DNA of 36,133 bases, taken from contig JAPOIJ010000030.1 in assembly GCA_029979005.1 (NCBI GenBank), forward strand, positions 1 through 36,133, written 5' to 3'. Of this stretch, positions 9,109 through 16,241 are shown piece after piece. The first letter of the stretch is position 1. Each line of letters starts with the position of its first letter. This DNA is from Planctomycetota bacterium. Its GTDB lineage: Bacteria; Planctomycetota; Planctomycetia; Pirellulales; Pirellulaceae. The notes under the pieces are model-generated. The model was given only the letters and a program-made list of their open reading frames with translations, was not told the DNA's origin and ran no database searches. The translations under genes and the position numbers were made by a program.

Positions 9109-9708
9109 TTACTTTGCTTCTGACTTTTGATTCGACTGAGTTTGATCCATTTTCTTAATTGTGCCGAACAGGTGTCCACCGACTCCCCCGCCCTGCCCGA
9201 GATGTGCCCAGGTACCCGCATACTGCCCCTGCCGAATTAACACTCGTGCATCAAATGTCCCAAAACCTGGAAACGTAACCCGGTCGACGGTAATGACAGG
9301 AGTGCCACCAGCAAATTTTATCTCAATCGGAGGAAGAGGCAGCGTGGCGTCTTTTCCCCCATACTTAATTCGAGCGATGAGATTCCAATAATCCCCTTTG
9401 GCCCCTTTCTCCGCTTTAATAATCTCGTAGGTTTCGGTCTGATTCTCCTTCACCCCTGTCATTGAAAACTGCCCCTCCCAGCGAGTTCCCGTCAGGTATT
9501 TCGCTAGTTTATCATGTAGAGCTTTAGTTTCCGCGGAAACCTCTGCATTCTGCGGAGCGGAAGCCCGCGGGGATCCCTCTTGCTTGGCAGCTTCCTGGGA
9601 CTGCGCTTTAGCTGGCACACTCCAAGCCCCCGAAATCACCAACAAACCAATGGCAAACAGCCTTTCGGGGCGATGCCTACGTTCTGGATTACGTTCGCTA
9701 AATATCAT
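9109..9708 (-). CDS. Secreted protein of unknown function
   Basis: I do not recognise this family. The 199-residue product has an N-terminal signal peptide: an arginine-rich n-region, the hydrophobic core LFAIGLLVISGAW at about residues 17-29, and a likely cleavage site after AKA. A short Glu/Ser/Pro-rich linker is followed by a probably beta-rich region (residues 65-185) with TRWEGQFSMTG, YWNLIARIKYG, PIEIKFAGG, GTFDARVLIRQGQYAGTW and GGVGGHLFGTI. The repeated strands and glycines suggest a small beta-barrel or lipocalin-like domain, but that is only an impression. The ATG at 9708 has a GGAG 7 bases upstream (complement of 9716-9719). Two direct repeats lie about 60 bases upstream of the start. 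It converges with the isochorismatase-family gene. Confidence 0.7.
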   Translation of the reverse strand: MIFSERNPERRHRPERLFAIGLLVISGAWSVPAKAQSQEAAKQEGSPRASAPQNAEVSAETKALHDKLAKYLTGTRWEGQFSMTGVKENQTETYEIIKAEKGAKGDYWNLIARIKYGGKDATLPLPPIEIKFAGGTPVITVDRVTFPGFGTFDARVLIRQGQYAGTWAHLGQGGGVGGHLFGTIKKMDQTQSNQKSEAK

Positions 9709-10022
9709 TGTTTTACTCCAATAACCGTGTTTGACGCTGCCGCCGTGCGCCGACTAACAATCTCTTCGGTAGATTCCCATAGGTAGATTCCCGGTGCGCC
9801 ATCTTAGTACGAGACAGCAAAATTGTCATGGGATAGCTAAAATCTTAACGCAAAACGGCCTAGTCAACTCATTTTTAAGAGGCCCCAACCCTTTGAAATC
9901 CCATTTCCCAAACCGCCATTTCGACTGGTGTTGATCAAATCCCGCAGCCCATCTAAGCTACGCAATCAAACCTCAGGGAAACCTGTTTTTTTCATTGAAT
10001 CATTCGCGCGAAGGAGTTGCGT
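9709..10022. promoter_or_regulatory. Divergent promoter region with an 11-bp direct repeat
   Basis: This 314-base region separates the secreted-protein gene (minus) from the TIM-barrel isomerase gene (plus). Two identical copies of GGTAGATTCCC lie at 9768-9778 and 9782-9792, separated by 3 bases, 60-84 bases upstream of the minus-strand start. Such spacing suits a tandem-site regulator, but no regulator is known. AAGGAG at 10011-10016 is the ribosome-binding site of the plus-strand gene. No coding frame is credible here. Confidence 0.35.
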
Positions 10023-10781
10023 GTGTTCGTCGCCGCTACCACCCAGTGCTTTCCAAATCGATCTTTGGACAGCGCAATAGAAAAGCTGGCAGATCTTGAA
10101 TTTTCACACATCGAGATTGGCATCCATGAAGACAGTGAGCATATCAAGCCGTCCGAAGTCGTTTCGGATATGGCGACTTGCTACGACAAGATTAATTCAA
10201 CTCGTCGTCTGACCGTCACAGGCCTCAGCCTGGACATTGCAGAAGAGGGCGAAGATTATTTTAAGACGTTCATTAAATGCTGCGAGTTAGCAAAGCTATC
10301 CAAAATCGTAACACTTACAGTGCCCTCCGGGGAACACGGCACTCCCTTTAACGAGGAAGTTGAACGCTACAAACAACTAGTAAAAATTGCTGAGCAACAC
10401 GGCGTGCGTGTTGCCATGCGGTCAAAAGTGGGGAACATCTCCGCTGACCCTGATACCGTTTCGGTTATCTGCGGCCACGTCAAAGGACTGGGACTGTCAC
10501 TAGACCCAAGCCATTATCATTTTGGACATCCGCCAGAGGTTGCCACTTATGAAAAACTAATGGAATATGTCCACAACGTTTACCTCCGTGATTCTACTCC
10601 CGACAATCTTCAAGTTCGCGTCGGTCAAGGAATTATAGAGTACGGAAAACTCATCAATCTCCTTCGAAAATCGGGATACGATCGAGCTCTGTGCGTTGAC
10701 ATTCAACCGGATCCAGAATTAGATCACGACGGTGAGCTTCGAAAGCTGAGGCTTTTGCTCGAGAGTCTAATTATGGTTTAG
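10023..10781 (+). CDS. Cytosolic sugar phosphate isomerase/epimerase (TIM barrel)
   Basis: The 252-residue product belongs to the xylose isomerase-like TIM-barrel superfamily but, unlike the gene at 2628, has no export signal. Motifs include FSHIEIGIHED, RLTVTGLSLDIAEEG, KIVTLTVPSGEHGTPF, GLSLDPSHYHFGHP (a metal-ligand type Asp and His segment), HNVYLRDSTPDNLQVRVGQG and ALCVDIQPDPE. The usual ENH segment is replaced by VAMRSKVGN, so one canonical ligand position is unclear. The frame opens with TTG at 10017, which abuts AAGGAG (10011-10016) with no spacing. The GTG at 10023 gives a 6-base spacing and is the better start. Substrate unknown. A strong terminator follows. Confidence 0.8.
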   Translation: MFVAATTQCFPNRSLDSAIEKLADLEFSHIEIGIHEDSEHIKPSEVVSDMATCYDKINSTRRLTVTGLSLDIAEEGEDYFKTFIKCCELAKLSKIVTLTVPSGEHGTPFNEEVERYKQLVKIAEQHGVRVAMRSKVGNISADPDTVSVICGHVKGLGLSLDPSHYHFGHPPEVATYEKLMEYVHNVYLRDSTPDNLQVRVGQGIIEYGKLINLLRKSGYDRALCVDIQPDPELDHDGELRKLRLLLESLIMV

Positions 10782-10853
10782 AAACGCATGCACGACCGCA
10801 GTTCAATGTAGTGCAGAATGACTTTTCTAGAAATTCGAAACGAACCAAGAAAT

Positions 10854-10881
10854 CACGCGACCTTCTGTCGCGTGTTTTTTT
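10854..10881 (+). terminator. Rho-independent terminator between the TIM-barrel isomerase and rnd
   Basis: A perfect 8-bp stem, CACGCGAC (10854-10861) with GTCGCGTG (10867-10874) around a 5-base loop, is followed by seven T residues at 10875-10881. It ends the plus-strand isomerase gene; the T run overlaps the stop codon of the convergent RNase D gene (10880-10882). The opposite strand has only a broken T run, so termination may be weaker that way. Confidence 0.87.
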
Positions 10882-12085
10882 ATGCCCCGTTGGCTCCGTC
10901 CAGATACTCGAGAGAAAGCGGTTGATCTGATTTTGGATTCCCGACCCGGATCGCAATTGAGCCATCCAGCACACGATCAATTAGTTGCCCAACAATTTCA
11001 GCGCGCCATCCATCTGCGAGCGAGGGCGGGGAACTTAGCTCGATCATTCCTAACCGCCAGGCGGCCATCGTGCGAACATCTTGCGATGTTCCAACAATGT
11101 TGGGCGCGATACTTTCAGTCTTACACACAACTGCCAATGCGGTGTTCAAGAACTGCCCCAGCAACCCAAGATTCATCGTCTTCCCCCTCGGCATCTTCTT
11201 AGGGCACTCGCGATCGGGCAGCTGATTCGCCACCTCAATCGCTTTTGAAATTGGTTCAACCATATTTCTAGAGACACGATGATCGAAACCTCGAATCGCT
11301 TTCATGCGACTTACGTCTGGCGTGCCACGTTTGGCAAGTTCAACCAACAGATCATCCGGAAGAATCCGCTTTGCCGCCCGATTCTTACTTTTGGCTTCTT
11401 TATCCCGAGCAATCCACAGTTCCTTAACAATTGCAAGAGCCCGGCGATTAAGATTTGAAATCCCCGCCACTCGTTGCCACTGCGGCTCATTCTCAGTTTT
11501 CTCAAGCGATGTCTGCCAGATATCCATTTCCTCTTCAAACCACGCCATCCGGTTTAGTTTATTCAGATTGCTAGATACGACGTCGAATAGCCCTTTTAAG
11601 TGAGTCACATCTGACAACGCATAGTCGATTTGACGTTTCGACAACGGTCGCCGTATCCAATCGGTTCGCGTCTCTCCCTTATCAACTCGCGACCCCAACA
11701 ATCGGGACACCAAATTGCCATAGGAGGCGGGATACTCCAAACCAGTCATGCCAGCACCAAGCTGCACATCGAACAACTTCTTCGGGCGACGCCCGCAGGC
11801 TCGGTAACAAAACATGAACTCTTCCCGAGCAGCATGGACAACCGTCACATGATCTCCCTCCACCAACAATTCCCAAAAGACCGAGATATTCTTGACGGCC
11901 AATGTGTCGATCATTGCATAACGGCCATCCGCTGCGACCTGTACAAGACACAACTGCGGGCGATAACGACTCTCCGAGACGAACTCAGTGTCAAACCCGA
12001 TGAAGTCGCAACCGCGAACTGCTTCGCAAAAATCGACCAATCCTTGATCCGTTGTGATGTGCTCGAATTCAATTCCGTTTTGCAT
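10880..12085 (-). CDS. rnd: Ribonuclease D homologue (DEDDy exonuclease with HRDC domain)
   Basis: RNase D trims 3' ends of tRNA and other small RNAs. The 401-residue product has the Exo I motif FDTEF (Asp32, Glu34), an Exo II region HAAREEF at about 84-90, and Exo III YALSDV with Tyr155 and Asp159, which identifies the DEDDy class. An HRDC-like helical domain covers about residues 205-290 (NRRALAIVKELWIARDKEAKS, LPDDLLVELAKRGTPDVSRMKAIRGFDHR), followed by a C-terminal extension as in other RNase D proteins. The Exo II acidic position aligns with Asp85 of the E. coli HAGSEDL segment but is Glu here. The ATG at 12085 follows a short purine stretch. It diverges from mfnB. Confidence 0.9.
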   Translation of the reverse strand: MQNGIEFEHITTDQGLVDFCEAVRGCDFIGFDTEFVSESRYRPQLCLVQVAADGRYAMIDTLAVKNISVFWELLVEGDHVTVVHAAREEFMFCYRACGRRPKKLFDVQLGAGMTGLEYPASYGNLVSRLLGSRVDKGETRTDWIRRPLSKRQIDYALSDVTHLKGLFDVVSSNLNKLNRMAWFEEEMDIWQTSLEKTENEPQWQRVAGISNLNRRALAIVKELWIARDKEAKSKNRAAKRILPDDLLVELAKRGTPDVSRMKAIRGFDHRVSRNMVEPISKAIEVANQLPDRECPKKMPRGKTMNLGLLGQFLNTALAVVCKTESIAPNIVGTSQDVRTMAAWRLGMIELSSPPSLADGWRAEIVGQLIDRVLDGSIAIRVGNPKSDQPLSLEYLDGANGA

Positions 12086-12240
12086 TTTTTCTCAAGCTAA
12101 TAGGAGAAATGAGTTATGATGGCGGCGAGGAACAGGAGGTTTGCGATTAAACGCTCTTGTGTATAACCTATCGTCTCAATCGATTCTTGACCACTCCTGT
12201 CACGCGCACATCTCAGACACAAATTACGCGGAGTTCTCAT

Positions 12241-12996
12241 TTGCCACAGCTACTGGTTAGTATCCGTGACACGGCTGAAGCGGAATTAATTAATAATTGC
12301 GACATTGCAATTGTTGACGTTAAGGAACCCAATCGCGGTTCGCTTGGGTCAGCAACTCCAAAAGTGCTTGAAGCTATTGCTCACATCCTTCCGCAATCTC
12401 AAACCCTCAGTTTCGCTGCGGGTGAACTACTAGAATGGCTGACACCCAGCGGCCAGACTCTCAAACGTTCTCCGAAAATTTATTATCACAACCTTTGGAA
12501 CCGTTTTAGTTTCATCAAGCTCGGCCTCGCGGGAGCAACTCGCAACGGGCATGACTGGCGAGCACAACTAAAGCTCTTTTTCGATGAAATACCTCAAGAT
12601 AGCCAAACGAAACCGGTCGTCGTTTCCTACCTTGATTTTAATTCCAGCCAATCCCCCACCCCGCATGACCTTATTGAATTCGCAAGCACATTTGCCTCAT
12701 GTTCAACGATCCTATTCGACACCTTCGACAAATCAAAAAACTCACTTGCTACTCAAGGTAAAACAGGACTGATCAACCTAATCGGACAAGCCAAATCCCG
12801 GGGGCTTACAACTGTTCTGGCAGGCTCAATCACAGCAGACTGTTTAACTGCCGCACTCGATCCTCTGCCAGACTTCATTGGCGTCCGTGGGGCGGTTTGC
12901 GATTTCCAGAGAACTGGCACAGTGACCCTTGAACGGGTTAACGAATTCGTCCGCGTTTTACAACAAGCGAATCAGAATCGGACTTCAAAAGAGTAA
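12241..12996 (+). CDS. mfnB: (5-formylfuran-3-yl)methyl phosphate synthase homologue (MfnB, DUF556)
   Basis: In methanogens MfnB condenses two glyceraldehyde 3-phosphate molecules to (5-formylfuran-3-yl)methyl phosphate, the furan precursor of methanofuran. The 251-residue product resembles it from the first residues: LLVSIRDTAEAELI, then IVDVKEPNRGSLGS with Lys28 at the Schiff-base lysine position of the archaeal DVKNPPEGSLG motif, FIKLGLAG, and ILFDTFDKSKNSL at 157-169 with a lysine where a second catalytic lysine is expected. The C-terminus IGVRGAVCDFQRTGTVTLERV is also typical. The frame opens at TTG 12157, but the TTG at 12241 has GGAG at 12230-12233 with 7-base spacing and matches the family N-terminus. 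Planctomycetes are known to carry archaeal-type tetrahydromethanopterin/methanofuran C1 genes; none of the others is in this window. Confidence 0.88.
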   Translation: MPQLLVSIRDTAEAELINNCDIAIVDVKEPNRGSLGSATPKVLEAIAHILPQSQTLSFAAGELLEWLTPSGQTLKRSPKIYYHNLWNRFSFIKLGLAGATRNGHDWRAQLKLFFDEIPQDSQTKPVVVSYLDFNSSQSPTPHDLIEFASTFASCSTILFDTFDKSKNSLATQGKTGLINLIGQAKSRGLTTVLAGSITADCLTAALDPLPDFIGVRGAVCDFQRTGTVTLERVNEFVRVLQQANQNRTSKE

Positions 12997-13297
12997 AACT
13001 TTTTTCAAAACAGATTTTGAAAAAAAACGGGGTAAGCAAAAAAAATTGTTGACATTGAAATCAACCGCCTCATATTGGAATCCAATAAGTGGAAGGCAAG
13101 GCGTGCCTCCATTTTAGAAATTTGAATTCCTGACACCTCTGGTGAAAGAGATTTCACATTTCATTGACTGCCGGCGTTGGATTGCCATAGATTTGCCGAT
13201 TGACGACAACCCGTCAGTACAAAACAACTTATTCATGGATGGTTTTAGAGGCAGCGATGCCACAATTCGCAATGATTGATCTAGAAAGGAATTTGTT
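12997..13297 (+). other. Intergenic region between mfnB and the small acidic protein gene
   Basis: These 301 bases contain the AT-rich inverted repeat at 13000-13025, an A-rich run to about 13045 and then ordinary sequence up to the AAAGGA ribosome-binding site at 13285-13290. TTGACA occurs at 13049-13054 in the context GTTGACATTGAAAT, a possible -35 element, with no clear -10 box at the right distance. I see no gene here. Confidence 0.35.
13000..13025. repeat. AT-rich perfect inverted repeat downstream of mfnB
   Basis: TTTTTTCAAAA (13000-13010) is the exact inverse of TTTTGAAAAAA (13015-13025) around CAGA. It starts 3 bases after the mfnB stop codon. It could act as a weak terminator on either strand, since each strand has a T run only within the stem, or as an operator. 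There is no external T tract on the plus strand. Confidence 0.5.
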
Positions 13298-13507
13298 GTG
13301 CCAGAATCGGTATTAGACGCAATCAAACACGGACAATGGGACTTTGAGCCAAGTGAAGTAGATCAAGAAGAGTACAACTGCACTGCCGCTCTCCCAGGTT
13401 CAAATGAAAAAATAACCACACTCGCTGCGCGAGCAGAAGAAGGGCTTCCACTCTGGCACCCGGCTGACCGAAGAAGTTTCGATGACTCGGAAGAAGCGTA
13501 TAAGTAA
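13298..13507 (+). CDS. Small acidic protein, planctomycete-type, unknown function
   Basis: The 69-residue product is acidic and has no signal peptide or membrane segment. It reads as a real gene: the GTG start at 13298 has AAAGGA at 13285-13290 with 7-base spacing, and the composition is protein-like. The N-terminal half (VLDAIKHGQWDFEP) looks helical; the C-terminal GLPLWHPADRR resembles small proteins of planctomycete genomes that I recall but cannot verify. Tryptophans at two positions and a conserved-looking HPADRR suggest a binding surface rather than an enzyme. It lies alone between mfnB and the PHA-region protein, same strand, about 300 bases after mfnB. No function is assigned. Confidence 0.72.
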   Translation: MPESVLDAIKHGQWDFEPSEVDQEEYNCTAALPGSNEKITTLAARAEEGLPLWHPADRRSFDDSEEAYK

Positions 13508-13736
13508 CTCCTTCAGCAACGGGTGTTTCGCTAGTTAAACCGTACCAGTGTTGCACCGGCAATTCAGCAAAACAACGACAATTTTGTTTGGTAGACCTCG
13601 TTAGAAACTTCGCTCGCCACTTCCTAAAACAGAGTTAACTCGTTAAAACGTTTGCTCTGAACCTGCGATAGTGACTTCGTTTCGTTTACGTGCTGAACAA
13701 GTCATATCCGACGCTTACAAATGGTATGAGAAACGA

Positions 13737-14042
13737 ATGGCGAAATTTAATGTTGCTGTGCCACATGGTGTCACCCGGCAAACTGCCGCTACGAAACTTA
13801 AGAGTTTTGCAGATCAAATCCGAGACAGCGCTGCCATCGAAGTAACAGACGTTCAAGAAACTTGGGACGAAGATGGCAACCTGGAGTTTTCATTCAAAGC
13901 GATGGGAATGAGCATCTCCGGAACCATGACAGTCTGCGAGGAAAATGTTACCGTCGCCGGCACCATTCCGTTCGCGGCACTGCCCTTTCGAGGCGCGATT
14001 GAGAGCCAAATTGCTGAAAAAATTCGTGAAGCAGTTGGATAA
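13737..14042 (+). CDS. Polyhydroxyalkanoic acid system (PHA granule region) family protein
   Basis: The 101-residue product resembles the small PHA_gran_rgn family: an N-terminal helix with VTRQTAATKLKSFADQI, an edge-strand region with LEFSFKAMGMSISGTMTV, the strand NVTVAGTIPFAALPFRG, and a closing helix IESQIAEKIREAV. Members lie near polyhydroxyalkanoate granule genes in proteobacteria but are widespread elsewhere, and their biochemical role is unknown. No PHA synthase or phasin gene is in the window, so a PHA role is not supported by context. The frame is open back to GTG 13671; I prefer the ATG at 13737 because the family begins shortly before the VTRQ helix. The extra 22 residues could be real. 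Confidence 0.65.
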   Translation: MAKFNVAVPHGVTRQTAATKLKSFADQIRDSAAIEVTDVQETWDEDGNLEFSFKAMGMSISGTMTVCEENVTVAGTIPFAALPFRGAIESQIAEKIREAVG

Positions 14043-14083
14043 CTGCTAAACGTACTATCTATGAAAATTCGCGGTGCGCTTAA

Positions 14084-14485
14084 TTACGCTCGCCTCATTC
14101 GGTGGGTATCAATAAGTGATTTAATCACTTCAGGATCCGGTATCCCGGAAACGGAAATCTCAACCCCACTCTGTCCCGCGCTGGAGATTCCAATCATCCC
14201 GACCCCAAACAGCCGCTGAAAAAGCGTCTGCTTCAGTTGGACGTTTCGAACATCCTGATGCCAAACTTCTGTAATTGATTTTGATAAAATTCCACGCCGC
14301 AGGCGTGTACGTTCACTACTAACCGTCAAGGTAGTCCCTTTACACCTCACCCACCAAATAAAGAAAACGACAAAACCAACTAAGACCACGCATAGCAAAC
14401 ACGTAATACAAAACTCGACCGGCCGGTTTCGAAACATCGATGGATGCTGTTCGTAGAATATTTCTTCTTTAAGAATTTTTATCAC
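14084..14485 (-). CDS. Membrane-anchored bacterial PH domain protein
   Basis: The 133-residue product starts with a short cytosolic stretch (EEIFYEQHPSMFRNRPVEF), then one long hydrophobic segment or hairpin at about residues 24-46 (ITCLLCVVLVGFVVFFIWWV). A bPH2-type domain follows: TTLTVSSERTRLRRGILSKSITEVWHQDVRNVQLKQTLFQRLFGVGMIGISSAG. The R-x-G-I-L-S-K-x-x-x-E-V and D-V-R-N-V pattern is typical of YdbS/YdbT-like proteins. The domain probably lies on the membrane surface; the ligand is unknown. It converges with the PHA-region gene with a 41-base gap and lies upstream of the hut block, with no evident functional tie. Confidence 0.78.
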   Translation of the reverse strand: MIKILKEEIFYEQHPSMFRNRPVEFCITCLLCVVLVGFVVFFIWWVRCKGTTLTVSSERTRLRRGILSKSITEVWHQDVRNVQLKQTLFQRLFGVGMIGISSAGQSGVEISVSGIPDPEVIKSLIDTHRMRRA

Positions 14486-14609
14486 TCGGAAAAAGGAAAA
14501 GCTATTTTTAACACTCGGTTTACACCTTAACGCAAACCTGAAGATGTGATGGATTATCAGTTATTCGCTGGCAACCCGAAAATATTGATTTTTTTATTTC
14601 GACGGTCAA

Positions 14610-16142
14610 TTAGGACGGGTACCAAAGTTCCTGCTGAACCAGGCTACCTAATCGCCGGTCGCACACCATATTCTGGGTAACCCAGGCCATGTCATTATGA
14701 AAAGGACGGTCTTCCTCATAAAACGGGACCACCTCCCTCAGTTGCTGATAAACCGAATTAAGCTTGGGGCTGGTTTTAAGCGGCAATCGGAAATCGATCC
14801 CCTGGCAGGCAGCCAATAGCTCAATTGCGATGATTTTTGCTGCGTTTGAATTCATTGGAGAAAGCCGCCTCGCAGCATAGGTCGCCATGCTCACATGGTC
14901 TTCCTGATTCGCACTGGTCGGCAAACTGTCGACGCTAACGGAACTGGCCAAGTGTTTATTCTCGCTGGTTAAGGCAGCCGCCGTTACCTGAGGAATCATG
15001 AATCCCGAATTCAAGCCACCATCGTTCGTCAAAAATGACGGCAACTCGCTTAAATGACGATCAATCAGTAAAGCAATTCTCCGCTCGGAGAGCGAACCAA
15101 TTTCCGCAATCGCATTGGCTAACATATCCGCCACCATCGCCACCGGCTGCGCATGGAAATTACCACCCGACAATATTTCGCCCCCCTCAAAGAAAACAAG
15201 CGGATTATCGGAAACAGCATTCGATTCATTCACTAGGACTCTTCCGGCATGCCGAATCGAATCAAGGCAAGCCCCCATCACTTGGGGCTGACATCGCAGC
15301 GAATACGGATCTTGAACTCGACTGCAGTCGCGGTGAGATTGTCGAATTTGACTATCCCGCAACAGCTCCCGGTACGCCCGCGCGCAGTCCTGTTGAGCAC
15401 GATGATTTCGAATTTCATGAATTCGCTCATCAAACGGAGTGTCACTGCCCTTGGCCGCATCGACTGACAATGCACCTGCGACGACCGCGGCAGAAAAAAC
15501 TTCCTGACAATCAAACAAACCAGCAAGGGCAAGCGAAGTCGAAACCTGTGTTCCATTAATCAACGCTAACCCCTCCTTAGGCCCCAAGACTAATGGCGGG
15601 ATTCCCATTCTGTCCAGCGCTTCCTTTGCCACCATTACTGCACCCTGACAACGTACAGTGCCCTCACCTATCAATGCCAAAGTCATGTGAGCCAACGGCG
15701 CCAAATCTCCACTTGCCCCCACCGAACCCTGTGAGGGAATGCAGGGCAATATTCCTGCGTTCAAACAGGCGACCAACGACTCAATGACAGCCGGCCTAAC
15801 ACCAGAATAGCCGCGTGCCAGACTTGCTAACTTCAGCAACATCACCAGCCGAACCACCGAATCATCGAGCCACTCTCCAACCCCCGCGCAGTGAGAACGA
15901 ACGAGATTAAGTTGCAGCTTGGCTAGATCTGCCGCTGGTATTTGTTGGTGGGCAAGTAAGCCAAAGCCGGTATTCAATCCATAAATCGAATCACCAGAGG
16001 CTAATAGACCCAAGACAGCTTGATGAGATCGATTCACATCTCCCCAACATTGTTCTTCCAATTGGATTTCGATCGGCCCCTCAAAAGCAGACTTCAAGAT
16101 CTCCAGTGAAAGCCTCCCCGGTTGAATACAAAATTTCTGCAT
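14610..16142 (-). CDS. hutH: Histidine ammonia-lyase
   Basis: HutH converts L-histidine to trans-urocanate and ammonia, the first step of histidine degradation, using an MIO prosthetic group formed from an internal Ala-Ser-Gly. The 510-residue product has that triad at residues 143-145 in GSVGASGDLAPLAH. The catalytic Tyr54 is in YGLNTGFG, and later conserved blocks include GTQVSTSLAL, QDPYSLRCQPQVMG, NPLVFFEGGEILSGGNFHAQP and TSANQEDHVSM. Length and motif order are normal throughout. The ATG start at 16142 is preceded by a GGGATGG stretch at a suitable distance. It is the second gene of a minus-strand pair after hutU, about 100 bases downstream of it. Confidence 0.97.
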   Translation of the reverse strand: MQKFCIQPGRLSLEILKSAFEGPIEIQLEEQCWGDVNRSHQAVLGLLASGDSIYGLNTGFGLLAHQQIPAADLAKLQLNLVRSHCAGVGEWLDDSVVRLVMLLKLASLARGYSGVRPAVIESLVACLNAGILPCIPSQGSVGASGDLAPLAHMTLALIGEGTVRCQGAVMVAKEALDRMGIPPLVLGPKEGLALINGTQVSTSLALAGLFDCQEVFSAAVVAGALSVDAAKGSDTPFDERIHEIRNHRAQQDCARAYRELLRDSQIRQSHRDCSRVQDPYSLRCQPQVMGACLDSIRHAGRVLVNESNAVSDNPLVFFEGGEILSGGNFHAQPVAMVADMLANAIAEIGSLSERRIALLIDRHLSELPSFLTNDGGLNSGFMIPQVTAAALTSENKHLASSVSVDSLPTSANQEDHVSMATYAARRLSPMNSNAAKIIAIELLAACQGIDFRLPLKTSPKLNSVYQQLREVVPFYEEDRPFHNDMAWVTQNMVCDRRLGSLVQQELWYPS

Positions 16143-16241
16143 CAGTCCATCCCAAGAAAAAAATCTGAACCGTCATCAAAAGAGTCTTAAAAAAGCAAAC
16201 GCCCAATCTTCTAGATATCGCTAACCCGCGGGCACACCCCA

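Noticed and set aside
15035..15559. 174-residue open frame antisense to hutH
   Set aside because: It lies opposite conserved HutH motifs and has a composition typical of a shadow frame (His, Pro and Gln rich).
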